NCBI GenBank assembly: GCA_014871385.1
Contig: CM026421.1
Span: forward strand, 18,072,158-18,136,157
Origin: Ceratodon purpureus
Taxonomy: Eukaryota > Streptophyta > Bryopsida > Pseudoditrichales > Ditrichaceae
Reading direction: 5' to 3'
DNA: 64,000 nt
Each line of letters opens with the position of its first letter. Position 1 is the first letter of the stretch. Both the position numbers and the translations under genes were made by a program. Below the pieces are notes generated by a model. It was given only the letters and a program-made list of their open reading frames with translations. It did no database searches and was not told the DNA's origin. Shown piece after piece: positions 21,748 through 31,071 of the stretch.

Positions 21748-24567
21748 ATGGAGTCATTCTCAGGCGCTGACGAGTTTCTGGCACCACAGTTTCCAACCTT
21801 ACCGGACGATGTCGTTACTTGCGAAGGATTGCCTCGGTCGTCTTGGATCACAAAAGCTGTTACGCTAGTGAACGAGTATGGCTCTATTGTTGCCAAAGGA
21901 ATTTGCCACAGCATCGACTCAGACCTTGTCATCGGAAGTGATGGAGCTCCGCTTGGAGATGATCAAGTAGCTGTTCAGATTGCAGAGTCCTTGTGTGAAG
22001 ATGATGTACCATCGGAATGGATGTTTTCATTACGTGCTTGGCATATCCGGAATGTATTCGTAAATGGTGCATCTCTCTACGATCACGATCAAGTGGCTAT
22101 CTACAATGCTGCTGTTTCTTCAATGCGGGGGAGGAAGCGTGTAGGAGTACGACCTTATGATAGTTCCAGAGTCCAGAGGGTTCCAAATCACCTTCCGAAG
22201 GCAGAGATGAAGTTATCTCCTGAGGCTATCGCTTCTGTATCCAGCGAAAGATGTTGTAGGTTGAACTGTGTTCAGTTTTATCCACGACTAAAGATTGAAG
22301 CCCTACGAAATCAGTTCTGGAGAGATGGCACTGTGTACTTCAAGAAGCACACTCAACTTGATGTTCATAGGCAAATGCACACTGACGTCGCTGGGAATCG
22401 CGTCGTTACACTTGAAGGTATTGATGTATGTCAAGTTGCTTGGTACAAGATACTTGGAGTATCGCGCACTAGCTTTTTCCGGCACCAAAGCCTTGCTGAT
22501 GAAGGTGTAAGAGCAGAGCATCATGGAAATCTGGGGACTAAAAAGCCTCGTACTTACACCGTTCAAGCAAAAGCAACCTTGGGTTGTTTGCTTGAGAGCG
22601 TCGCAGATCAGATGCCCCATAGATCAAGAACCTTGGAGAATGGAGAGAAGGTAGTGTCAATGGCCCTTCCACCATCATGGAAATGGAAAGACTCTTTGCC
22701 CCAAGTGAATATAGTGAACGGTCAACTGGGGCTGCGGAAGGTTTCCCTCTCAGGGATCAGCAATATCAGGCGGCGATCCTTCCCAGAGTTTTCGGTGAAG
22801 AGACCAGGAGATAATTTTGCACGTTGCGGTACATGTGATAAACTAAAATCGTTGAAATTAGCCAGTACGAAAGGTTCAAGAGCTGCGGATTTATGGGGAA
22901 TGAAACTCCAGGAACACCTCGCTGCGCAACGAGCGCACAGAGAGTTGTACTACGCGAATCGATACAACTCTATCACAGAGCCTGACAATGTTGTCACTGT
23001 GATTCATGATAAAATGGATCACTCCAAAACTGCGTCCCCTGCGTACTCTCACAAGAACAAGGCCATTGATTCCTATTTTAAGTTACCGTTGCAAGTGACT
23101 GGAATGATTGCTCACGGACATGGTGATATACGATATGCTCACTATGGTTTGGATATATATCCTAGTGACTCAAATCACACCGTAGGGAGTCTTGCTAAGC
23201 TCTTACGTGACCTTGAGTCTACACCAATGGCATGTTCAGGAGAGTTGTTTTCTGGTGATCGCATTGCACCTCTCTTTGAGGCCGTTTTGAATGGAGCCGA
23301 CATTTGCAGGTCATCCCTTCCTCCGATTCCAAGAACAGTTGTCCCAGCAAAGCCTCTTCCTCCAATTCTAAATGTCCAGCTAGACAATGCCTGCTCTGAT
23401 AATAAAAACAGATATATGTTGTGTTTTTTTTCTCTTCTTGTGGCTCGAGGTATCTTTCGAGAGGTTTATGTGAACTTCATGCTTGTTGGACATACGCATG
23501 ATGATATTGATGCTCTGTTTGGGCGTTGGAGTATGAAGCTTAGGAAAAATGACTACCCTACGATACCTTTGCTCATGAAATCGTTTATGGATGCCGAAAC
23601 GGAGCCTGTTATCCCTCACTTTATTGAAGAAGTGCCAGATTTCAAAGGATTTATTGAAGGTCATATTGCTTCAGGAGATGAGGCTTTGGAAGGACATACC
23701 AATGCACAACAATTCAAATTCTATAAACATGCCAATGGATGGCCGATGATGCAGTATAAGATTGTTTGCACCGATAGTGACTGGCTTCCAAAGGAGAATG
23801 GTGGCATTAAGTTGTGGAGTGAGCTTGCTGATGGAAGGCCAAGCTTGCCATTAGGGAGTCCAAATGCATTACCAGCGCAGTGCATGAAGAACAAGGACGA
23901 GATCGTTAGGGGAATCGGAGGTTTTATCAATCATTGGGATACCATGGCCAATGAAGACTTGTCAGGCGAGTTTCGGAGAAGAAATGAAGGGATTTCACAG
24001 TATTGGAAGGGGGTGCATCAGGCACTTACAGAGGATATTATATCGCCTTCTACGTTGAGGGATGGGTTCTGGCCGCTATCTCGGTTTGCTCCGTCAGCTG
24101 AAGATGAGTACCTTGATGACGGCACCGTGCGTGACGCTTTCGGTATAGATGAGCCCTTCATCGGGCAACACCGTGATAGACCAAACGCATCATTTCGGGT
24201 GGCTCGTGATGTTTTTGAGGGATATTTTCTTATTGTACGCCCTGCTGATGATGATTCACGACCCTTCTGGGTAGCTAGAGCAATGTCGAATCCTTTTGAA
24301 GACTCAATTAATCATCCCAATGCTATTAAAGTCCAGTACTGGAAACCAGTGTCTACCAAGGTAGATGTCGTAGAGTGTTATGTCGGATGGAACTCTGGAA
24401 GATCCTTCCTATGGGAAGCAGATGAGGATCACACCCCTGAGTGGATTGATACCGATTCACTTATGACTAGTTGGAAATCAAAAATTAAACCTGGGAATCT
24501 AAATCCAAAAGTTCGCATTCCTGTACTTCAAAGAAATGTTATCTCAAATAGTTTGGTGAGGTTCTAG
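21748..24567 (+). CDS. DUF7869-like transposase-like protein, 939 residues
   Basis: I start at the ATG at 21748, the first in an exon that begins after TTCTTTCCAG (21713). The reading frame also extends upstream, but only across the presumed intron end. The 939-residue protein is a single intact exon. It has an early Cys motif (C169-C170-x3-C174), a later CxxC (C360, C363), and a core with spaced acidic residues: D421 and D424 (HDKMDHSKT), D546 (VQLDNACSD), and H582-T-H-D585-D586-x-D588. This order is what I recall of the DUF7869 family, thought to have an RNase H-like fold related to transposases; that is recollection, not a search. The C-terminal ~120 residues are Trp-rich and may be a beta-rich reader module. 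The gene is flanked by palindrome arrays B and C that share their core with gene B. Confidence 0.7.
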   Translation: MESFSGADEFLAPQFPTLPDDVVTCEGLPRSSWITKAVTLVNEYGSIVAKGICHSIDSDLVIGSDGAPLGDDQVAVQIAESLCEDDVPSEWMFSLRAWHIRNVFVNGASLYDHDQVAIYNAAVSSMRGRKRVGVRPYDSSRVQRVPNHLPKAEMKLSPEAIASVSSERCCRLNCVQFYPRLKIEALRNQFWRDGTVYFKKHTQLDVHRQMHTDVAGNRVVTLEGIDVCQVAWYKILGVSRTSFFRHQSLADEGVRAEHHGNLGTKKPRTYTVQAKATLGCLLESVADQMPHRSRTLENGEKVVSMALPPSWKWKDSLPQVNIVNGQLGLRKVSLSGISNIRRRSFPEFSVKRPGDNFARCGTCDKLKSLKLASTKGSRAADLWGMKLQEHLAAQRAHRELYYANRYNSITEPDNVVTVIHDKMDHSKTASPAYSHKNKAIDSYFKLPLQVTGMIAHGHGDIRYAHYGLDIYPSDSNHTVGSLAKLLRDLESTPMACSGELFSGDRIAPLFEAVLNGADICRSSLPPIPRTVVPAKPLPPILNVQLDNACSDNKNRYMLCFFSLLVARGIFREVYVNFMLVGHTHDDIDALFGRWSMKLRKNDYPTIPLLMKSFMDAETEPVIPHFIEEVPDFKGFIEGHIASGDEALEGHTNAQQFKFYKHANGWPMMQYKIVCTDSDWLPKENGGIKLWSELADGRPSLPLGSPNALPAQCMKNKDEIVRGIGGFINHWDTMANEDLSGEFRRRNEGISQYWKGVHQALTEDIISPSTLRDGFWPLSRFAPSAEDEYLDDGTVRDAFGIDEPFIGQHRDRPNASFRVARDVFEGYFLIVRPADDDSRPFWVARAMSNPFEDSINHPNAIKVQYWKPVSTKVDVVECYVGWNSGRSFLWEADEDHTPEWIDTDSLMTSWKSKIKPGNLNPKVRIPVLQRNVISNSLVRF

Positions 24568-24586
24568 ACCCTTGAAGTATAATTCA

Positions 24587-25200
24587 TTTAGCTCGATGTG
24601 AGCTAAATACTACGGTGCTCTGAAGTTTAAGTATAATTCATTTAGCTTGATGTGAGCTAAATACTGCAGTTCTAGGAAGTTCAAATAGAATTCATTTAGC
24701 TTGATGTGAGCTAGATACTACGGTGATATGAAGTTAAAATATAAATCATTTAGCTCGATGTGAGCTAAATACTTCGGTGCTCTGAAGATTAAGTATAATT
24801 CATTTAGCTTGATGTGAGCTAAATACTGCAGTGCTCTGAAGGTAAAGTATAAATCATTTAGCTTGATGTGAGCTAAATACTACGGTGCTCTGAAGTTTAA
24901 GTACAGTTCATTTAGCTTGATGTGAGCTAAATACTGCAGTGCTCTGAAGGTAAAGTATAATTCATTTAGCTTGATGTGAGCTAAATACTACGGTGCTCTG
25001 AAGTTGAAGTACAATTCATTTAGCTTGATGTGAGCTAAATACTGCAGTTCTAGGTAGTTAAAGTATAATTCATTTAGCTTGATGTGAGCAAAATACTATT
25101 GTGCTATGAGTTAAAGTTTACTTCATTTAGCTAGATGTGAGCTAAGAACTACGGTGCTATGAAGTTTAAGTATCTTTATTTAAGCTTGATATGAGCTGAA
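24587..25200. repeat. Palindrome array C: 54-bp register just after the stop codon
   Basis: Twelve sites start 20 bp after the stop codon at 24567. The first ten are at exactly 54-bp steps (24587, 24641, 24695 up to 25073); the last two are shifted and degenerate. The arms match arrays A and B, but the centre is GATGT and the left arm usually ends in T (TTTAGCTT). Spacers mostly alternate between ACTACGG and ACTGCAG forms, suggesting a 108-bp higher-order unit. It is probably in the 3' untranslated region. Confidence 0.95.
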
Positions 25201-25880
25201 TCGTAGGACAACTTCTTTGTATAATGAAGTTTGTCATATTAGGAGGATAAGTCGTTACTATTTGTATGTTGTAAACGTTATTGGATTATATTATGTGCAC
25301 TATGATTTTTAGACAAACTGCTGTGATATGAGGGCAGAAACTGTCTAATTTGTACATCATTTTTAAGCTTCAAGGTTGTGAAGTTTAATATTAATTATAA
25401 ATTCCAGACAGTATACTGCTCACATGCAGTTCAAATATGTTGTGTTGTCGTGGAAGACTTTATATTCTCTAATTTTATTATTACAGAGTCATTTCCCATT
25501 CATGATAACATCGTGCAAATTGCCATTCTACATTTGTTGGAATTGTTCTAGCAACAGTCATTATGAGGAATTAGTTGACTCTGAGCTAACCCTGGAACCT
25601 CTCACACTTTACAGTGACATGTATGATATTTTGACATGCTTAAATTGCTTAAATTGCTTAAAATGTCCTATTATGAAGCAATAAGCAACAATAATTTATA
25701 TTGCAACTCCTACTGTATGATGCAATGTGTAAAAAATGGTTGATTAAAAGAACACTGTATGGATTTTTGGTCCCAATATAATGAAAGTCCCATTATAGTT
25801 GATACAATTTTAGGTCTATTTTAAGCACTATATTAATTTGGGACTTCCAAAAGTCCCATTTTAATGAATATGGTGTTCGT
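25201..25880. other. Spacer between palindrome array C and the 5.2-kb tandem array
   Basis: No convincing gene. It holds three short ttgcttaaa repeats near 25640-25670. A perfect inverted repeat GGGACTT-ccaa-AAGTCCC lies at 25840-25857, just left of the array boundary. Confidence 0.5.
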
Positions 25881-25942
25881 TGCTTTGAATCCCACAACGT
25901 ATACTCACAACCCTGAATTGCAGACTTTACCGGCCCCTTCGA

Positions 25943-26476
25943 TCATTCTTTAGGATTGCTCTGCTTCTTCCCGGGCTTCTTCCTCTGCTCCTGCCGCTGC
26001 TCCTTCTTCCCGGGCTTCTTCCTCGGCTCCTGCCGCTGCTCCTTGGCAAACTTGTTGTACAAACCCTTGTTAGCGGCCTCGACCAGGACGGCTTTACTCA
26101 CGCCAAAGTAATCTTGCAACATGGGCGCCAGGTCGTGCGAGGTGCACAGCTCGAAACTTGTTGTCGAGCCATCGCGAGCCCGCTGCAGCTTCCGGGCGAT
26201 GGTCGATTGCAGCGCTTGCTCCAGTGTCAGTCCATCCCTTCCCTGGAAAGAAAGGAACGCACAGGCTTGCTCCGGGGAGAAATACACCGACGACATGTAG
26301 AAGTTCGCCGTTGGATCCTGTAGGAGACGCCGGCGCGCTCCCTCATCTTTCCCAAACACCATCAGGTCATGGATAAAATACTTCAACATGTTATACAAGT
26401 TCTTGTCCGCCTGCAGCGCTTGCAACCGCCCGGCGTACTCTACGTCTGCTGCGTCCAATTCCAACTCCTTCTTCAT
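25943..26476 (-). CDS. 177-residue protein of unknown function, copy 1
   Basis: An intact ORF, clearly GC-richer than the surrounding AT-rich DNA. Residues 1-140 look like a compact, mainly helical domain; the stretch LLQDPTANF at 51-59 followed by SPEQACAFLS resembles no family I can name with confidence. The tail from 145 is strongly basic, built from two 13-residue repeats of EQRQExRKKPGKK. This copy has EP at 150-151 and PG at 155-156, where the others have DQ and RE. A perfect inverted repeat TCCTCTAA/TTAGAGGA lies about 100 bp upstream (26579-26606). The frame is preserved in all five copies, while neighbouring sequences are decayed, so it may be functional. It could also simply be too young to have decayed. 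Confidence 0.5.
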   Translation of the reverse strand: MKKELELDAADVEYAGRLQALQADKNLYNMLKYFIHDLMVFGKDEGARRRLLQDPTANFYMSSVYFSPEQACAFLSFQGRDGLTLEQALQSTIARKLQRARDGSTTSFELCTSHDLAPMLQDYFGVSKAVLVEAANKGLYNKFAKEQRQEPRKKPGKKEQRQEQRKKPGKKQSNPKE

Positions 26477-28049
26477 GCTCGCTCCAACACCAAGGACGAC
26501 GACAACAACAACAAAAAAACTCCCCTAAAAAAAAAACCTAAATTAGTGGGACTGATTCTTTAGACTGTGATGTTCAATTCCTCTAATTTATATCTAATTT
26601 AGAGGACAACAGTACGTGGAAACGTAAAAGCAAATGTAAAAGTGCCATATTCCAATTCTGCAAGGTAAAGTAAAAGTTAACCAAAGCATATAATTATGTA
26701 AAATAATATATAAAGGAAGAGATCAATATAAACTAAAAAGTTGATAAGGGGACTACATTCACTACATATAGTACTCCCGACAAGGAATTGAGCACTTCTA
26801 AGTAATGCCAAAAAGTCATCCTATATCCAAAAATCTTTATGGTAATGGACACGTAGTAAAAAACTATTGCTTATAGAAAACACAACCGCATGCTCTAAAG
26901 TTATCAAAAAAGTACTCAACATCGATATTCCTATATTAAAGAAGATCATACAATTAAGTTGAATACTCAATATATTAATGATATACATGCGGCTTGGTTT
27001 TGAAGATGCCAAATCTTGGAATTGAGTTGTGACCATTGGGCCCTCTACTTCATTGCAGAAAACAATTGTGAGAATCCTACCGTGTTTTTTTTTAACATTT
27101 GTCTTTCAAGTAATAATTATTGTTTAGAAGTATAAAAATACAGTATTTTTTTTTTCAAAAAACGTTTGAATAACATTATGTATGTGATTTTGTGATAAAG
27201 ACGTTGTGGAGTTGATGGGTCTTATTATGATGTTCAAGAGTTCAAAGATTAACTATGTTGATTGATTGACCGCTATTGAGCATTCGCTAATGGGCCATAT
27301 CAAATGGTTTGTACATGACCTATTTAATATTAATGTTTGGAAAGGAGAAAAGTGCCCAAAAGCACTTGGAGTCCAATTTAGGGAGTCCTCTCTATATGTC
27401 AAAAGTGTACTTTACAAATGATCAAGTTGATACAATTCTTGCGTCTCAGGTGCTCTATTTCTTCCTTTAAAATTGAATTTGAACCTAATTTGTTTAAAAG
27501 TTGATTTAATTGATTTCAAAACATAAATCAAGATCCAATTTTGGTAGTGAATCTGTTAAAATATCATTATACTAATCCATCTGCTAAAATTTGCCCTTTT
27601 TAAAAATCTTTTTTTAACCACTTCAGCTTTTTGATGCATACACGTACTATTATCAGAACGTTGATATATAATCAAATGCGTATTTGTACTTTTTTTATTT
27701 GTATTCCGTAAGCTTATTTTTTTCCACCAGCTTGGCCATCTAGTTTCAAAACATATCCAATTTTTGCACAACAGGCATATGAAGACCCTCGGGAAGCAAC
27801 TGTCCTCGAAAATAATTGCTAAAAATAGGACAGTTGTTCGCCAAGCAGCTCAATAGAAGTATAAAGAACGAGAGTTGTTAAAGCTAGCGTATTTGAAAAT
27901 AAGTCTACCAAAGTAACCGTGAGCAACTATGATGTCCTTAAAAACATAAGTTATCAAAGTTATTATGTTAGACAAATTAACCCAATAAAAGCACGAAAGT
28001 TAAATAATACTTTTCATAAAATCAATCTGTTGATTCTATTCGTGTCCAT

Positions 28050-28600
28050 TTGTTTTTCCATTTCAAAATAACAAGCGGTACTTGCAATGGACATACGTCT
28101 TGTGATCTGTTCTCAATTGATCAGTTCCTGATTTACTCTTGTAGTCACTATGGACAGCATTGTAGCGACAATCTGATCCCCAATGGAGTTAAACATTATG
28201 TAAGAGACGACATGAAGTACTGGAATGCGAGTCCCGACTCCGAGTTAAACTATGGTCACGGTTCTGAATCCTTTGAAGGTTCGCTAATTGTACTTTTATT
28301 TCATACATGATGAAGTATTATTTTGTGTGTCTTGATGAATTCATGCGGTGCCCAAGAGGTTTATTGGAAGCGATCATTGTTTGGAGCCGAATTCAAGGTT
28401 CTCTATTACAGACTGTGTCTTGCTGCTTGCGCAAAGATTTATGGTGTAAGCACCTATCCCCGGACCCCCCCAAAGGTGGACACCCCAAATTCTTGCTGCA
28501 GTGGAGATTTGATCACCCTATAATTACCTATAATGTATCCCATGCGTACATGCAGAAGGGTGTCCGGCTATCTAGGTCAACCTATATTGGTCACTTCTAA
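28050..28600 (+). pseudogene. Fragments of an unrecognised spliced gene, copy 1
   Basis: Two protein-like stretches follow each other: about 80 codons from 28058 (with NGHTSCDLF, HYVRDDMKYWN) and about 60 codons from 28323 (EVYWKRSLFGAEF, LYYRLCLAACAKIYG). They read like exons of one gene but no family is recognised. In copy 1 the first frame is open; in the other copies a 4-bp difference (ACTT after GGAGTT) closes it. I treat it as a relic. Confidence 0.3.
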
Positions 28601-28917
28601 AATTTGTAGTTATTATTGTAAGTGCTTATAAATATCCTAAAAATGGGGAAACTTCGTTTTTTCTTATTGTTAATCACTGAGAAATAGTAAGCCACTCATT
28701 CCACCTCTACAAGTATAGTAAATTCCTCAAGTGTACGAAAATAAGTGTTGCTACCCTAATGAGTTTTGTTGATTCTACACTTTTTTCAGAGTCACTTTTA
28801 ATTGTGATCTGGGGAGCAGCCCGACCGTTTGCATGTCTGTGGATGTACTTCTTCAGAATTGTCCTTCAGCATTCATACGATATTAATATTCTGACGTGAC
28901 CTAGCCACTTGTACGTT

Positions 28918-29040
28918 ATTGCTACAAACTTTTTTTTTTATTTTTTTTTTTCTTTTTTTTTAGCAAATGAACGAATTTTATTGCAAAGAATATAAAGTAC
29001 AACCCTCATCGGACAAAAGTCCAGGGATTGCTACAAACTT
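28918..29040 (-). mobile_element. 5'-truncated LINE 3' tail, copy 1
   Basis: A 95-bp insert (28932-29026) starts with a long T-rich run on the plus strand, meaning a poly(A) tail on the minus strand. An AATAAA signal lies close to it. It is flanked by perfect 14-bp direct repeats ATTGCTACAAACTT at 28918-28931 and 29027-29040. This is the signature of target-primed insertion by LINE machinery. A SINE-type passenger cannot be excluded because only the tail remains. Confidence 0.75.
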
Positions 29041-29162
29041 GAAACTTGATGGTGAAGTTGAAGAGCTTAATTATGGACTCGGAAACTTTACCTAGTTTTC
29101 TGAAGCTCTCATGGATTATATCGAGCAGGACTTATCCATGATGTCCACTGGTCCTCCACTGA

Positions 29163-29474
29163 TCAGGACTCTATCTGCAAAATAGCTAAATTAATTCGGT
29201 TGCGATACTGGAATCCTAAAGTGTGGGCTGCCTTCCTAACATCCCTTTTCCCAAGTCTTATGAGATCGCAAATGAGTTCACAATGTCCAGCAGGTTCATG
29301 AATCCATTTTGGAAGTTGCAGCGAGCTCTCAAAATTGGCTCAGAGGCAGCTGTGGTTAAGAGTGCAAAAGAAGTGGCCGGTTTTAATTACAGCGTGATCA
29401 AGCCAAGGAGAACAGACTCGATAATGAGTACCAAGGACTTTGGGAATGGCCGAAGATCTGCGAAGTCACGTAAG
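29163..29474 (+). pseudogene. Cytochrome P450 (CYP704-like) relic, copy 1
   Basis: One open stretch reads GCLPNIPFPKSYEIANEF, then RFMNPFWKLQRALKIGSEA, then FNYSVIKPRR. This order matches the plant CYP704/CYP86-clan region GCL..PFA.AFD.AN..T..RF.DP.WK.KR.LNIGSEA..F.Y.VI..RR. Just upstream, in another frame, DSICKI matches the preceding P450 segment. The frame breaks, and no heme-binding Cys motif was found in the unit. It ends at a donor-like CAC/GTAAGT. A decayed exon fragment is the best reading. Confidence 0.65.
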
Positions 29475-31071
29475 TGAATTTTTGTCAACTTAAACCAGAT
29501 CAATTAGTGGTGGCTACCACCATGACTTCAGGATGAACAGGGCACTGGCCAATCACTGCGTGTCCGAGAACAACATTGTTTTGGTAGCACGTCAGTAATT
29601 TGTGACTTAGGAACACGGTCTGTTCAAAGACATCACCCTACAAGATTATTTTATACGGATCCAAAGTTCCAATTTCCGGTAAATTGACTAAAGAGACTCG
29701 TCCTAAGCTTCTAAATTTGCTGCAGAAATACAGATGGGATGTTTTTTGGTCGTGAGACTTGCAAGGATCATGTTTATATGTAAGATGCGGGATTGTGACG
29801 TGCCACGAATGTTGTCCTAGAAATGAGTTTTAGCTAGCAACGACCGCCAGAGATAATTGCTTCGCAGCTACGACAAGCTGCAGATTTATGTGCCATGATG
29901 CGATTTTATATGCTGATATAAGACATTGTATTGTAGTGAGCTGTTTCAGCACTTATTTGCGCCATACTAAGACGATTTGTTGACAATCATTCACTCATGC
30001 GACGGCTCACATTCCAGCGGCATCCACTCTCAATCAGCTCTCATTCTCCCAATCATGGATCACAATTACAGAATGACTCTAATTACATGCTTATATAACG
30101 GAGCTCAGGGTACCACCGTTCTCGCTCAAACAATGATTAATGTTTCACTACACTCTGCAAAGACATAATATATATATTACGAGACCATGCATGGAACCCG
30201 GCTGCAGCTATCCTTGAATTTAGAAAGTTTACGATGACTTCAGTTAAGTGAGTAGTTCAGAACTTCAGATCCTGCGGAACTTTTATTCATCTCAATATAG
30301 AAACTCTGATTGGGTCACGACGCACCATCTTGAGACTATTGTCTGTAGAACTGTGGACAAAGCGCCGGCCTGCAGCTATGCAACACAAACGCACTGTCAG
30401 GCTGAGTGCATCACGCATAATCATACATGCAGATCATTGCTGGGGAACGTATGTATTTATGAAGCATCGTAACTTCACAATTAATCGACTGTACAGTTAA
30501 ATCTATCAAGCCTCTCAATCCTACCACAAAGAATCATCTACATAAAAATTTCCATTGAGCTCAATGGCCATGAAGCATCAGGAAGTCTCGGCAACATGCA
30601 ACTTCCTGCTGAGAAGCCATGGAAGCTAGCACGAGCTGGACTAATCCATGAGAGGCCTACATTAGTAACATAACACATCATATTTCCCGCACATAGAAGC
30701 AGAAAAAATAATGCTTGCTCTAACATATATGTATGAGCTAAATTATGTACAGGCTACAGCTGGTCAAGATCCGGACCAACAACAGTCTAGTCCATCTTGG
30801 TTTCCAAAGGAATGTTCAATCACTCCCGATCCACATGTAACCGATCGATACAAGTCGGCTTGAAACCCAACGTTCAATTAAGTCCAGGTGTTCAGGACTC
30901 TGCTTGCTTCCACATTATCCTCGCTACATCGCAACCCTCGATCGGACTCCTGCACTCAACAATGATCCCCCCTCTCCACGAGTCCACATGCCAAGTTCCC
31001 ACTCTGCATGGATCCATGCCCTAATTACCTCAGCGCTGTGCTGATCTGATGGCGATGGAGGCATCTAACAC

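Larger units (their letters stand above)
25881..31071. repeat. 5.2-kb tandem repeat, copy 1 (5191 bp)
   Basis: The unit starts at GTTGCTTTGAATCCC and ends GGAGGCATCTAACAC. Identity to the other copies begins abruptly at about 25880, so this is the left edge of the array. Contents in order: the 177-codon minus-strand ORF, an AT-rich stretch, fragments of an unrecognised gene, a LINE tail, a P450-like relic, then non-coding DNA. This copy differs most from the others, as expected at an array edge. Confidence 0.95.

Noticed and set aside
25943-26476. LigA/NHLP-like leader domain in the 177-residue protein
   Set aside because: Only a short LLxDPxA-type stretch is reminiscent; far too little for an assignment.
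25881-31071. The 5.2-kb unit as an rDNA repeat
   Set aside because: No recognisable 18S, 5.8S, 25S or 5S segments; it contains an ORF, a LINE tail and a P450 relic instead.
25881-31071. The 5.2-kb unit as a transposon with its own terminal repeats
   Set aside because: Unit ends show no matching inverted or direct termini beyond the tandem junction, and no transposase was recognised.
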